DNA of 55,973 nt from Kangiellaceae bacterium (GTDB lineage: Bacteria > Pseudomonadota > Gammaproteobacteria > Enterobacterales > Kangiellaceae), in assembly GCA_013373015.1 (NCBI GenBank), contig JABXIQ010000020.1, positions 1 through 55,973 on the forward strand. The letters run 5' to 3'. Within the stretch, counting starts at the first letter, position 1; every line of letters begins with the position of its first letter. Under the pieces are notes generated by a model. That model was not told the origin of the DNA, did no database searches, and saw only the letters and a program-made list of their open reading frames with translations. The translations under genes and the position numbers were made by a program. Of this stretch, positions 42,594-52,272 are shown piece by piece.

Positions 42594-43193
42594 ATGAACG
42601 AAGCAGTAGCACAAAAGAACTACATTCGTACTAGGATCAAGCATGAACGCTTGAACCTAACCTCGCCTTTTATGCAACGCTCAGCTATCGCCTTGCTCGG
42701 CCATATTTCCCAATCTAGTCTTATTGAAGATCATCAGAATTTTGCTTTTTATCTGCCGGCTCGCGGTGAAATTAGCTGTTTACCGATTATTGAATATGCT
42801 CTCGCACAAGGCAAAAAATGCTTTGTGCCCAAGGTTTATCCCAACAAAAAACGCGGTATGTGGTTTTTACCTTATACAGGCCCAGAATCAGTTCAAAAAG
42901 GCAGTTACGGTATTCTCGAACCCAATGCTTCAATTAGCCAAGCCATCCGTCCGAGCGAGTTGGATATCATCTTCATGCCATTGGTTGCTTTTGATCCGCA
43001 TGGTAATCGCTTGGGTATGGGTGGCGGCTACTACGATGCTGTATTATCTAGCATTAAAAAAGCTGACCGTCCTCAATTGATAGGACTAGCCTATAATTTG
43101 CAGCAAGTTCGTATGATTCCCGAACAGAAGTGGGATGTGCGTATGGATGGCATTGTAACGCCAAGCAATTTCCGTCGCTTTATCAGTCACTAA
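42594..43193 (+). CDS. ygfA: 5-formyltetrahydrofolate cyclo-ligase
   Basis: 199 residues from ATG 42594; an upstream in-frame ATG at 42558 lies inside the 6S RNA. Family motifs are present: KNYIRTRIKHERLNL, ARGEISCLPII, and the ATP/substrate loop LVAFDPHGNRLGMGGGYYDAVL. It converts 5-formyl-THF to 5,10-methenyl-THF. The start codon is only 3-6 nt after the 6S 3' end with no Shine-Dalgarno outside the RNA, as expected of the ssrS-ygfA dicistronic unit. Confidence 0.93.
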   Translation: MNEAVAQKNYIRTRIKHERLNLTSPFMQRSAIALLGHISQSSLIEDHQNFAFYLPARGEISCLPIIEYALAQGKKCFVPKVYPNKKRGMWFLPYTGPESVQKGSYGILEPNASISQAIRPSELDIIFMPLVAFDPHGNRLGMGGGYYDAVLSSIKKADRPQLIGLAYNLQQVRMIPEQKWDVRMDGIVTPSNFRRFISH

Positions 43194-43287
43194 TCCTTAA
43201 AATCGCTACTTTCTCCTTGCTGGGCTGATATTTTTAAGCAGTTGCTTTATACTTAGCCTTTGTTTTGCAATCCAAAGAATACTCCTT

Positions 43288-43752
43288 ATGAATTACTGGT
43301 TAATGAAATCAGAGCCAGATGTTTTTGGTATTGATCATTTGATCGAAATGCCTAACCAAACAGAACACTGGGATGGTGTGCGTAATTATCAAGCCCGCAA
43401 TATGATGCGCGATGATATGAAAGTCGGAGATAAAGTCTTTTTTTATCACTCTAACTGCAAACCACCATGTATAGTTGGCATCATGAACGTTGTCAAAGAA
43501 GGCTATCCCGATCACACCGCATTCGATCCAGATTGCAAATATTTTGACTCCAAGAGCAACCCAGATAACCCGCGTTGGTTTATGGTGGACATTCAATTTG
43601 AGCGCAAGTTAAAACGTGAAATTCCATTGGAAGAGCTCAAAACATACCCAGAGCTTGCCGACATGCGCTTGATAAAAAAAGGCAATCGATTGTCAATTAT
43701 TCCTGTAACGAAACCAGAATGGGATTTTATTTTAAGTATCGAGGATCAATAA
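43288..43752 (+). CDS. EVE domain-containing protein
   Basis: 154 residues. It begins MNYWLMKSEPDVFGIDHL and contains HWDGVRNYQARNMMRDDMKVGDKVFFYHSN, the typical EVE (PUA-like) fold, thymocyte nuclear protein 1 type. EVE proteins bind modified bases in DNA or RNA; the specific target here is unknown. CTCCTT region upstream gives a normal start. The stop directly abuts the rpiA ATG, a very tight coupling. Confidence 0.92.
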   Translation: MNYWLMKSEPDVFGIDHLIEMPNQTEHWDGVRNYQARNMMRDDMKVGDKVFFYHSNCKPPCIVGIMNVVKEGYPDHTAFDPDCKYFDSKSNPDNPRWFMVDIQFERKLKREIPLEELKTYPELADMRLIKKGNRLSIIPVTKPEWDFILSIEDQ

Positions 43753-44421
43753 ATGACTCAAGATGAACTCAAGGCTTTAGTTGGAAAAGCGGCCATTGAT
43801 TATGTTGTTGAAGACTCTATCGTCGGTGTGGGCACAGGCTCGACCGTTAACTTCTTTATTGATGAATTGGCAAAAATCAAACACAACATTAAAGGTGCAG
43901 TGTCCAGCTCAGTAGCATCTACCGAGCGCTTGAAAACACATGGCATCGAAGTGTTTGAGCTGAATGAAGTTAGTAGTATTCCTGTATATGTAGATGGAGC
44001 AGACGAGTCGAATCATTTACTTGAACTGATAAAAGGCGGCGGCGGAGCCTTAACCCGCGAAAAAATAATCACTGCAGTTTCAGAAAAGTTTATTTGTATT
44101 GCGGATGAATCAAAATTAGTTCGTCGTTTAGGTGAATTTCCTTTACCTGTAGAAGTTATCCCGATGGCTCGTAGTTATGTTGCCCGCGAGATTGTTAAGC
44201 TAGGAGGTGACCCTGTGTATCGTAACGGTTTTATCACCGATAATGGTAACGTGATCCTTGATGTGCATGGTTTAGAAATTAACGAACCTATTAAAGTAGA
44301 GCGTATTCTTAATAATATAGTTGGGGTTGTCACTAACGGCTTATTCGCCGAGCGTTGTGCCGATGTTTTGTTGCTTGGCAAACAAAATTCAGTTGAAACC
44401 ATCAATCGCCAATCGTTGTAA
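43753..44421 (+). CDS. rpiA: Ribose-5-phosphate isomerase A
   Basis: 222 residues. Signatures: [55 protein letters not shown] and [19 protein letters not shown]. It interconverts ribose-5-phosphate and ribulose-5-phosphate in the pentose phosphate pathway. It begins immediately after the EVE stop and is followed by a bidirectional terminator. Confidence 0.96.
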   Translation: MTQDELKALVGKAAIDYVVEDSIVGVGTGSTVNFFIDELAKIKHNIKGAVSSSVASTERLKTHGIEVFELNEVSSIPVYVDGADESNHLLELIKGGGGALTREKIITAVSEKFICIADESKLVRRLGEFPLPVEVIPMARSYVAREIVKLGGDPVYRNGFITDNGNVILDVHGLEINEPIKVERILNNIVGVVTNGLFAERCADVLLLGKQNSVETINRQSL

Positions 44422-44431
44422 AGATTATGAC

Positions 44432-44464
44432 AAAAAAAAAGGCATCAAAATGATGCCTTTTTTT
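44432..44464. terminator. Bidirectional terminator between rpiA and prsR
   Basis: GGCATCA / TGATGCC stem, AAA loop, with A-tract before and T-tract after, so it works on both strands for the convergent genes rpiA and prsR. Confidence 0.92.
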
Positions 44465-44484
44465 GTTTCCAGAGTTATCCTAAA

Positions 44485-45840
44485 TCAAGTTTGAATAGCA
44501 TACTTATCAATTAAGCTATATAACGTTGGACGAGTTAAACCCAACAACTTTGCGGCTTGAGAAATGTTTCCATCTGCAAGAACAATGGCTCGTTGAATGG
44601 CTCGCGTTTCAGCTTCTTCACGAACTTGACGTAAATTAAGCGGCATCTCTCGCAATTGCGACTCATCAATTTGCAAGTCTTCAGCCGTCACTTGATTGCT
44701 GTCCGACATCACCACCGCGCTTTTGATTTTATTTTCCAGTTCTCTAACATTTCCTGGCCAAGTATATGACTCCATTGCATGCACGGCACCTTTTGAAAAA
44801 GAGCGAATATTACGCGAGTACTGCTCATTATATTTTTCTAATAACTTACGTGCGATAAGAACCACGTCACCATTCCGTTTGGCCAGTGGAGGAATACTCA
44901 AAGTCACTTCGCTTAAACGGTAAAATAAATCTTCCCGAAACTTACCTTGCGCCACCAGATCTTCTAATGAGTGATGTGTTGCCGCAATGATCCGTACATC
45001 AACAGCAATCGACTCTCTACCACCTACTCGCTCAACCACTCGCTCTTGCAAAAATCGCAATAACTTTGCTTGCAACGGCATCGGCATATCACCAATCTCG
45101 TCTAAAAATAAGGTTCCATTATTAGCGTATTCGATCTTACCCATGTTGGTTTTATTGGCACCAGTGAAGGCTCCCGCTTCATAACCAAATAACTCGCTTT
45201 CCAACAAATTATCAGGAATAGCTGCACAATTAATTGCGACCAATTGGCCACTGCTGCGAGGACTAATATCATGAACGGCTTTTGCTAATAACTCTTTACC
45301 CGTGCCGCTATCTCCCAAAAGTAAAACACTAACATCCGTAGGTGAAACCTTTTCAATTTTTTGACAGACCGCTAACATTTCTGGGCTAGTGGCAATGATG
45401 CCATGAAAGCTATTTTTATTATTTTTGAAATGTTTACGATTTTCATCTTCTAGATTGGCTAACTCAAAAGCACGCTTAATGATCAAGGTTAACTCATCAG
45501 GTTGGATGGGCTTTTGATAATAATCGTATGCACCTAACTCTACCGCTTGCAAAGCCACTTCGCGCTGATCATTACCTGTGACAACGATCACTTTTGTCGT
45601 CGGAGCTAACTGTAAAATTTCTTCCAGCAAGGCTAAGCCAACGCTAGCATTAGCTGGATCTGGTGGCAAACCCAGATCAAGAGTGATCACTTTCGGCTGA
45701 AAGCGCCGTAATTCGGTTAATGCACTGTCACGATCATGCGCTAGCACCACATTATATTGATCGAATGACCACTTAAGTTGTTTCTGCAAGCCCAGATCAT
45801 CTTCGATGATCAATAAATCTGGTTTTGTCTGCTGTACCAT
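44485..45840 (-). CDS. prsR: PEP-CTERM-box response regulator PrsR
   Basis: 451 residues from ATG 45840 (AGGGGATGGGG just upstream; ATG 45846 is also in frame). Receiver domain 1-125 with phospho-acceptor Asp55; sigma-54 AAA+ domain with Walker A GDSGTGKE (176-183), GAFTGA (223-228) and LFLDEIGDM; C-terminal Fis-type helix-turn-helix (NISQAAKLLGLTRPTLYSLIDKY). The combination and the adjoining kinase match the PrsR/PrsK pair that governs PEP-CTERM/exosortase gene clusters. It should activate sigma-54 promoters. It starts 24 nt after prsK. Confidence 0.88.
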   Translation of the reverse strand: MVQQTKPDLLIIEDDLGLQKQLKWSFDQYNVVLAHDRDSALTELRRFQPKVITLDLGLPPDPANASVGLALLEEILQLAPTTKVIVVTGNDQREVALQAVELGAYDYYQKPIQPDELTLIIKRAFELANLEDENRKHFKNNKNSFHGIIATSPEMLAVCQKIEKVSPTDVSVLLLGDSGTGKELLAKAVHDISPRSSGQLVAINCAAIPDNLLESELFGYEAGAFTGANKTNMGKIEYANNGTLFLDEIGDMPMPLQAKLLRFLQERVVERVGGRESIAVDVRIIAATHHSLEDLVAQGKFREDLFYRLSEVTLSIPPLAKRNGDVVLIARKLLEKYNEQYSRNIRSFSKGAVHAMESYTWPGNVRELENKIKSAVVMSDSNQVTAEDLQIDESQLREMPLNLRQVREEAETRAIQRAIVLADGNISQAAKLLGLTRPTLYSLIDKYAIQT

Positions 45841-45864
45841 CCCCATCCCCTATTTTAGAAACTT

Positions 45865-47859
45865 TTAGTGCTCGTTAAGCATTTGCAAAATAACGATGCA
45901 GCGCGTTCCTTTGCCTAGTTCACTTTGTATTATTAAATCACCACCAAAACTTTGAAGCAAATAGCGACACTGGTAAACGCCAATACCCATGCCTGCATTA
46001 CCTTTAGTGGTAGCAAAAGGTTTAAACAGTTGTTTGCGTATAAAATCCTGATCCATCCCTTTGCCTTGATCGATAATATTCCAATGCAACTCATTGTCAA
46101 TCAATTCTAACTGATGCTCGACCAGTTGCTCGGCAGCACTTGCTTCAAGCGCATTTTGGTGTAAATGCTGCACAATATTCAACAACTGTTCACCATCGGC
46201 ATATACTGTCACCAAAGGTATATCACCTTTTAGAGTTAACTTTTCACTATTCGCCACAAATTGCTCAAAAACAGCGCTAATACTTGCTTGTTTGATGTCT
46301 TTACTGGATTGTTGTTTACGCTTCAATTGCGCCAACATTTTATTGAGTCTATTTGTCGCACTGTCGACGGTTTCAAAGGCATCATCAATAAAAGCGTCAT
46401 TATTACGGTATTTATGAGCATTATGAGTTATTAATTCCAATTGCGCAGTGACATTTTTCAGATCATGCACCACAAATGTCGATAACCGATTAAACGCATT
46501 AAATTGTTCTTGTTCATAGATTTGACTAGTAGCTTCATATAATGCCAAATAACTAGCTACCTGCTGCCCCGCAGCTTTTAATAAATCATGGTCTTCCCAG
46601 TTCAGACTTTGTTTAGTAAAACTCTTCCCCAATCCAACTATCGCTACTAATTCTTCACCGCGTCGCAGAGGAACAAAAATCTTAGAATTTGAAAAATTGT
46701 TGGCTTGTAAACTTAGCTGCAATCCTTGGTATAAATCTGGATTTTGTTGATACTCATTAAGATCGACCACCCAGTTATTTTTATCTATAAACGCCACTAA
46801 TGAACTCGGTAACTGAATGATATTTTCTTGTTCCAGCGGCGATTGCCAATGATCAGTAAATGAAAAGCGCTCTCCTCGGCTGCTCCATAATTTTCCCGAA
46901 CCACTATTGATCATGTTTGCCAAAGCTTTAATAGACAACTGATAAAAATCACCTTGTACATTGGCTTCATCTAACGCGCGGTTAAACCCTAGCCAACTTT
47001 TACGATAGTCATATTTGTATGAAGAAAATAACTTGGTGATTAAAATTTTAATTTGCCCATACAACTTTTTATTGTAAGCCAAAATAAAAAAACCAATTAA
47101 TGCGGTGATGATAAAAGAAAGGGAAAACTGATGATTCTGAGTTAAGAAATCAATTAAGATATAACCAACTGCCGATAACCAGCTAAATATTGCAAAAATA
47201 TTCAAGCTACTAGTTGGTCGATAACTTTGCTGCACTTCAGGAAGCTGTAAACTATCTTTATCAATTCGCTGGATATGAATGACCCCAAAAGCCATAGCCA
47301 ATGTTGATATTAGTCCACGTGATACATCTAAACTCTGAGGCTGATCATTATTACTGAGCATTAACACCAACATACTCAACAATTCCCATATCAACAGCAC
47401 GCTAAATGCACCCGACAGTGGGGCTATCTCAGCTCTAAAAGTTTCCGGGAATTGATTACCTGCGCGCTCAACTTGCTGCAACATCAATAAGAGCACCAGT
47501 CCTGCCAAGCTGGGCTGGATCAAAGGCTCTAACTCACCAGTTGGATGGATCAAAGTTAATAGCCAGATGACAAAAACGGCTAATGTTGCCAATTGCAACA
47601 ATAACGTCTTGCTATCGGCATGCTGCCTAAAATTACGCAAAAAGATATATAAAGAACAAAAAATACCGAATTGTCGACTCCATTCAGCATTCCAAAAATT
47701 CACCGTATGATAACCATCGACAATTTTGAAAAGACTCCAACCTACAAGCGTACTGGTCAATACAATCAAAGGCCAAAATAAGCTCGATCCACGCCATCGC
47801 ATGAATGCTATTAAGAATAATGCGCTTGCCAGAATAATACTGGCGATATATCCAGCCAT
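45865..47859 (-). CDS. prsK: PEP-CTERM system sensor histidine kinase PrsK
   Basis: 664 residues. The N-terminal membrane part has about eight helices (about 1-265), then a GAF-like domain (about 290-445), a dimerisation region with the phospho-acceptor His465 in VVHDLKNVTAQLELI, and a HATPase_c domain (HLHQNALEAS, IDQGKGMD, GNAGMGIGVYQ). The variant H-box HDLKN is characteristic of PrsK. Its stimulus is unknown. It is cotranscribed with prsR. Confidence 0.9.
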   Translation of the reverse strand: MAGYIASIILASALFLIAFMRWRGSSLFWPLIVLTSTLVGWSLFKIVDGYHTVNFWNAEWSRQFGIFCSLYIFLRNFRQHADSKTLLLQLATLAVFVIWLLTLIHPTGELEPLIQPSLAGLVLLLMLQQVERAGNQFPETFRAEIAPLSGAFSVLLIWELLSMLVLMLSNNDQPQSLDVSRGLISTLAMAFGVIHIQRIDKDSLQLPEVQQSYRPTSSLNIFAIFSWLSAVGYILIDFLTQNHQFSLSFIITALIGFFILAYNKKLYGQIKILITKLFSSYKYDYRKSWLGFNRALDEANVQGDFYQLSIKALANMINSGSGKLWSSRGERFSFTDHWQSPLEQENIIQLPSSLVAFIDKNNWVVDLNEYQQNPDLYQGLQLSLQANNFSNSKIFVPLRRGEELVAIVGLGKSFTKQSLNWEDHDLLKAAGQQVASYLALYEATSQIYEQEQFNAFNRLSTFVVHDLKNVTAQLELITHNAHKYRNNDAFIDDAFETVDSATNRLNKMLAQLKRKQQSSKDIKQASISAVFEQFVANSEKLTLKGDIPLVTVYADGEQLLNIVQHLHQNALEASAAEQLVEHQLELIDNELHWNIIDQGKGMDQDFIRKQLFKPFATTKGNAGMGIGVYQCRYLLQSFGGDLIIQSELGKGTRCIVILQMLNEH

Positions 47860-47894
47860 ATGACTAGTTATTATTAAGAATACCCCTGTTATAA

Positions 47895-47927
47895 AAGAAA
47901 AAGGCCAAAAAATCCACTTTTGGCCTT
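47895..47927 (-). terminator. Rho-independent terminator of the acyl carrier protein gene
   Basis: On the minus strand AAGGCCAAAA, 7-nt loop, TTTTGGCCTT followed by TTTC. It lies 34 nt after the ACP stop and before prsK. Confidence 0.88.
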
Positions 47928-47960
47928 AAAAATCAATAATCTAGAGTATCAGGTTTGTGT

Positions 47961-48224
47961 TTATATCGCTGTTGCAGCTTGTTGTATTTCAACAAAATCG
48001 GTTAAGGTCGTAACTGACTCAAACGCATCACCCGTCAATTCGTCTTCAGCAATTTGAATACCAAAAACTTCTTCTAGTTGCATCAAGATTGACACAATGG
48101 CCATTGAGTCGAATTCAGGAAGATTACCGATCAACAGCGTATCCTCTGACAACTGATCAGCGTCAATTGACAAGGTTTCGCTCAATAGCTTGATCATTGT
48201 ATCTATGTTTGTTTGGTACGCCAT
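47961..48224 (-). CDS. Acyl carrier protein, stand-alone
   Basis: 87 residues with an ACP fold. The phosphopantetheine serine is Ser40 in LPEFDSMAIVSIL. It differs from the housekeeping AcpP (which has the DSLDTVE motif), so it is a specialised ACP; exosortase/PEP-CTERM and exopolysaccharide gene clusters often carry one. It stands next to prsK-prsR but is separated by a terminator. AGGAGAT lies a few nt upstream of the ATG. No ligase or synthase partner is in the window. Confidence 0.85.
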   Translation of the reverse strand: MAYQTNIDTMIKLLSETLSIDADQLSEDTLLIGNLPEFDSMAIVSILMQLEEVFGIQIAEDELTGDAFESVTTLTDFVEIQQAATAI

Positions 48225-48468
48225 CCGGCATATCTCCTCATGCAGTAATGGGCTTCTTTTTCAAACAAAACTCCGCCCTTTTGCTAACCAGCAGGCGGCA
48301 AATTGTAGCAAAAACCACACTTTTAGACACGTTTTTTTGCTTCCTTTAATCGTAATATAAGCGACTTTTTAGTTTTTTTACTTTTATAAAATAAAAGCCT
48401 TTCGTCAAAAGGTTGGATTTGATTAAATAAAGCCAATAACTTCACCAACGTTAACTCTCGACCAACAG

Positions 48469-49716
48469 ATGACAAACCAAACAATGAACAGCTGTACATC
48501 ATTTGACAAGCAACAATTAAAAGTTTTGTTACTTGAAGGCGTGCACCCCAAAGCAGAACAGTTGTTTCGCCAAGATGGCTACAGCAACATCAAATACTTA
48601 AAAACCGCTTTATCTGGGCAAGAATTGATTGATGAAATCAGCAGCAGCCACTTTTTAGGCATACGTTCAAGAACTCAACTTACAGATGATGTGCTTGCTC
48701 ATGCCACTCGCTTAGTCGCTGTAGGTTGTTTCTGTATTGGTACTAATCAAGTTAATTTAAGCGCAGCACAACACAAAGGCATTCCAGTATTTAATGCGCC
48801 CTATTCGAATACTCGCAGTGTTGCAGAGTTAGTGCTTGGTGAAATTATTATGTTATTGCGCGGAATTCCTGCCAAAAACGCAGCAGCACATCGCGGAGAA
48901 TGGCAAAAATCTGCTAGCAATTCTAATGAAGCTCGTGGAAAAAAACTCGGTATTATCGGTTACGGACATATTGGGACTCAGCTTGGAATTTTAGCTGAAA
49001 GTATTGGTATGCAAGTGAGTTTTTTTGATATTGAAAATAAACTCACCCTTGGTAATGCCAATCAAGTCGCTGAATTGAAGCAACTGTTAAACGACTCCGA
49101 TGTGATCAGCCTACACGTTCCAGAAACACAGCAAACCAAAGGGATGATTGGTCACGCGGAACTGGCCTCCATGAAGCAAGATAGCATTCTGATCAATGCC
49201 TCACGCGGTACTGTTGTAGACATTGACGCCCTAGCTCAAGCCTTAGAGAGCGGCCACTTAGCCGGCGCAGCGCTTGATGTTTTTCCGACCGAGCCAAAAT
49301 CCAATACAGAAGAGTTTGTTTCACCTTTGCGTAAATTTGATAATGTCATACTGACGCCACATATAGGAGGCTCAACCTTAGAAGCTCAAGAGAATATAGC
49401 CATTGAAGTAAGTGAAAAAATGCTCAAATATAGTAACAATGGCTCTACTGTTTCAGCGGTAAACTTTCCTGAGGTTGCATTGCCTGAACACACCAACACT
49501 CACCGCATACTGCATATCCACAAAAATCAACCTGGTATCTTGTCTCAGATCACCAATATTTTGTCGCAAAACAATATCAATATTTCTGCACAATATTTGC
49601 AAACAAAAGATGATATTGGCTATGTGGTTACAGATATTGAGGAAAGCTCAAGCCACATTGCACTGGAAAAAATGCGTGAAATTGAAGGCACTATACGCAC
49701 TCGCATTTTATACTAA
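48469..49716 (+). CDS. serA: D-3-phosphoglycerate dehydrogenase
   Basis: 415 residues. The E. coli-type form: catalytic domain FLGIRSRTQLTDDV and VGCFCIGTNQV; NAD motif GKKLGIIGYGHIGTQLG; LINASRGTVVDIDAL and the catalytic His in LTPHIGGST; a single C-terminal ACT domain (about 340-415, ILHIHKNQPGILSQITNIL) for serine feedback. It catalyses the first step of serine synthesis and feeds glycine for the gcv system. No Shine-Dalgarno is seen before ATG 48469; ATG 48484 is an alternative. The 244 nt upstream is AT-rich without other features I can name. Confidence 0.95.
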   Translation: MTNQTMNSCTSFDKQQLKVLLLEGVHPKAEQLFRQDGYSNIKYLKTALSGQELIDEISSSHFLGIRSRTQLTDDVLAHATRLVAVGCFCIGTNQVNLSAAQHKGIPVFNAPYSNTRSVAELVLGEIIMLLRGIPAKNAAAHRGEWQKSASNSNEARGKKLGIIGYGHIGTQLGILAESIGMQVSFFDIENKLTLGNANQVAELKQLLNDSDVISLHVPETQQTKGMIGHAELASMKQDSILINASRGTVVDIDALAQALESGHLAGAALDVFPTEPKSNTEEFVSPLRKFDNVILTPHIGGSTLEAQENIAIEVSEKMLKYSNNGSTVSAVNFPEVALPEHTNTHRILHIHKNQPGILSQITNILSQNNINISAQYLQTKDDIGYVVTDIEESSSHIALEKMREIEGTIRTRILY

Positions 49717-49726
49717 TACAATTTTG

Positions 49727-49754
49727 CATGAGTTATTGCAAATGATAACTCATG
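49727..49754. repeat. 10-bp hairpin at a convergent gene end
   Basis: CATGAGTTAT / ATAACTCATG, perfect, 8-nt loop, overlapping the last codons of the receiver-membrane gene. No T tract follows on either strand; it may still mark the end of the serA transcript. Confidence 0.5.
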
Positions 49755-51040
49755 TCTTCCACGCCGGTTATTGCGCTATTATTGGGCAGTAACACTCGTA
49801 CGTTAATCGCATCTCCTTGATAACTTTGACATTCGTTTTTAACTTGTTTTGACAGCGGTACAAATCGATTGGTTTGACTGCTAAGTTCAGTATAACCGAG
49901 TAGTTGCGAGTTAATGCGCAATATTAAACCCGGCAAAGCCTGTACATAGGGAGTGCTTAAACAATCGTTATCCATATAAAATAATTCTAAAGGCTCGTTG
50001 CTAATCTGACCATTTTCATCGACTAATAATCGATAGTCTTGTGTTGTACGAGCGCTGATCCAACGGCCACTAGGATCAATCCCAATAACATCCGCAATAA
50101 CGTTATGATCTTGAAGCAAGCGCATTGAATGATCGTTACTGTTTTCTTGAACTTGCAGTTGCTTATCATTCAATTGCTGCTCTAAAGAAAATTGATATTC
50201 CTGCAACAATTGCTGAGTAATAGCGCTTTGATTTTTTAACTGCGTTAATTCTCCTTGAATTTGAATGTTCTGTTGTTGTAATTTTTGACCTGATAACAAA
50301 CTCCAAATCAAACCCATACCGAGTAATAGCAATGCAATGATAAATATTCCACTGGTTAAACGATATTGCCGAAAAGAGTTTTGAAACAGCTGTTTTAGAT
50401 AGTCCGTTTGACCTTTCACTTGCTCTAACACTGCTTGTTGCTTATCATTTTTCGCCAATTCATCAAGCATCCTTTTTCCGTAATGAATGGTGTCACGTCG
50501 TAAATCATCGGTAGCTTTTTGCACTTTATTTGATAGCTTCGGTGAAAATTCATTTTCCAAAAATGATTCCAACCAGACTCGTAATTTTTCATCTGCACTT
50601 GGCTGTCTTCGATCTACATCAACTTGGATTTGATTATCGGACCCAACATCCCATAGCTTGATTTTCACTAAAGCACTTTCAACTTCCTCAGCAGTTAGCT
50701 CTTTCGGCAAAACGCCAATAGCTCCCAACGCTTTAACTTCTCGCAAATAGTCGTCACCTGATCGCGCAGTAAACATCATAATTGGTATAGACTGGAGTTC
50801 TGGGTCGGCTTTTAATTCCTTAATGGTTTCAATTCCATCTTTACCCGGCATTGCCTGATCTAAAAATATCACATCTACTTTTTGCCGCTGTAAGAACTCT
50901 ATCGCTTGGTCACATGAACTGGCATACTGCGCATTGATATTATAATTTTTAAGCATACGCGCTAACACCATATAAGCGGTTCGCGAATCATCAACGATTA
51001 ATGCTGTTTTGCTTTTTACTAGCGAATTTTGATTGGTCAT
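49733..51040 (-). CDS. Membrane-anchored response-regulator receiver protein
   Basis: 435 residues from ATG 51040, with AGGGGG 6 nt upstream. Receiver domain 1-125 with Asp16/Asp17, phospho-acceptor Asp61 (FLDQAMPG), Thr91 and Lys113; a helical linker 140-225; a membrane helix 229-249 (GIFIIALLLLGMGLIWSLL); a coiled coil about 252-300; and a C-terminal domain of about 130 residues I do not recognise. This is an unusual order, because receiver domains are normally soluble or followed by cytoplasmic outputs. The C-terminal part is predicted to be periplasmic. It converges with serA and has no kinase beside it. Confidence 0.75.
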   Translation of the reverse strand: MTNQNSLVKSKTALIVDDSRTAYMVLARMLKNYNINAQYASSCDQAIEFLQRQKVDVIFLDQAMPGKDGIETIKELKADPELQSIPIMMFTARSGDDYLREVKALGAIGVLPKELTAEEVESALVKIKLWDVGSDNQIQVDVDRRQPSADEKLRVWLESFLENEFSPKLSNKVQKATDDLRRDTIHYGKRMLDELAKNDKQQAVLEQVKGQTDYLKQLFQNSFRQYRLTSGIFIIALLLLGMGLIWSLLSGQKLQQQNIQIQGELTQLKNQSAITQQLLQEYQFSLEQQLNDKQLQVQENSNDHSMRLLQDHNVIADVIGIDPSGRWISARTTQDYRLLVDENGQISNEPLELFYMDNDCLSTPYVQALPGLILRINSQLLGYTELSSQTNRFVPLSKQVKNECQSYQGDAINVRVLLPNNSAITGVEDMSYHLQ

Positions 51041-51114
51041 TTTTCCCCCTGCACGCTCCCTTAAAATGTAGCAGACTATTTTATGAACAACAATCAAGTT
51101 CGGATACTAATTTG

Positions 51115-51147
51115 CAAAAAAAAAGGCCAGCATAAGCTGACCTTTTT
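51115..51147 (-). terminator. Rho-independent terminator of fba
   Basis: On the minus strand AGGTCAGC, loop TTAT, GCTGGCCT followed by ten T. It ends the glycolytic gene run before the receiver gene. Confidence 0.92.
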
Positions 51148-51164
51148 ACCCATTAAATCGAGGC

Positions 51165-52229
51165 TTAGTTTACACGAGGGTCTAATTTACCTGCTTTGTA
51201 ATCAATTGCCATTTGTTCCATGTTAATAGGTTTAATTTTAGAAGCATTGCCAGCCGTGCCAAAAGCCTCGTAACGTGCTTTACAGATTGCTTGCATAGCA
51301 TCTTGTGCGACCTTGTTATATTTACGCGGATCAAACTCTTTAGGATTGTGCGTTAAAAATTTACGCACAGCGCCAGTGGCCGCTAAACGTAGATCTGTAT
51401 CGATATTAACTTTACGCACACCATACTTAATACCTTCTTGAATTTCTTCAACTGGTACACCGTAAGTTTCACCTAAGTCACCACCATATTCATTAATCAC
51501 CGCTAACCAATCTTGTGGTACAGAAGAAGAACCGTGCATAACCAAATGGGTATCGGGAATACGCTCATGGATTTCTTTAATACGCTTGATAGATAAGACA
51601 TCACCCGTCGGCGGACGAGTAAACTTATAAGCACCATGAGAAGTACCAATTGCAATCGCTAGTGCATCAACACCAGTATCTTTAACAAACTGAGCCGCTT
51701 CTTCAGGATCCGTTAATAACTGATCGTGGGTTAATATACCCTCGGCACCCGAACCATCTTCTTCGCCAGCCATACCTGTTTCTAACGAACCTAAACAGCC
51801 CAACTCACCTTCAACAGACACACCGCAAGCATGAGCCATATCTACCGCTAATTTGGTGGTACGCGCATTGTATTCATAGCTTGAAGGCGTTTTCATATCT
51901 TCTTCTAGTGAACCATCCATCATTACAGAAGTGAAGCCCAGTTGAATCGATTGCTGACATATAGCTGGAGAAGCGCCGTGATCTTGATGCATACATACTG
52001 GAATATGCGGGAATTCTTCAGTTGCAGCCAAAATCAAATGACGTAGAAAATTTGACCCTGCATATTTACGCGCACCAGCAGAAGCCTGAACAATCACTGG
52101 AGAGTCAGTTTCATCAGCCGCCTGCATTACTGCACGCATCTGTTCCAAATTATTTACGTTAAATGCTGGAATACCATAACCATGCTCAGCAGCATGATCC
52201 AACAATTGTCTCAAAGTTATTAATGCCAT
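51165..52229 (-). CDS. fba: Fructose-bisphosphate aldolase, class II
   Basis: 354 residues. Zn-binding and active-site motifs are present: [14 protein letters not shown] (His and Asp), TSHGAYKF (His) and [10 protein letters not shown] (His), with [14 protein letters not shown] and KVNIDTDLR. The length and motifs fit the class II subtype also used in the Calvin cycle, distinct from E. coli FbaA. It splits fructose-1,6-bisphosphate. It lies 43 nt after pgk and is the last gene of the run. Confidence 0.95.
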   Translation of the reverse strand: MALITLRQLLDHAAEHGYGIPAFNVNNLEQMRAVMQAADETDSPVIVQASAGARKYAGSNFLRHLILAATEEFPHIPVCMHQDHGASPAICQQSIQLGFTSVMMDGSLEEDMKTPSSYEYNARTTKLAVDMAHACGVSVEGELGCLGSLETGMAGEEDGSGAEGILTHDQLLTDPEEAAQFVKDTGVDALAIAIGTSHGAYKFTRPPTGDVLSIKRIKEIHERIPDTHLVMHGSSSVPQDWLAVINEYGGDLGETYGVPVEEIQEGIKYGVRKVNIDTDLRLAATGAVRKFLTHNPKEFDPRKYNKVAQDAMQAICKARYEAFGTAGNASKIKPINMEQMAIDYKAGKLDPRVN

Positions 52230-52272
52230 AATTCTTTACCTTTTAATTCCGCCTTAATCCTATTACTTTTTT

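Noticed and set aside
47961-48224. Housekeeping AcpP for fatty acid synthesis
   Set aside because: The phosphopantetheine site reads FDSMAIV, not the conserved DSLDTVE of AcpP, and no fab genes are near.
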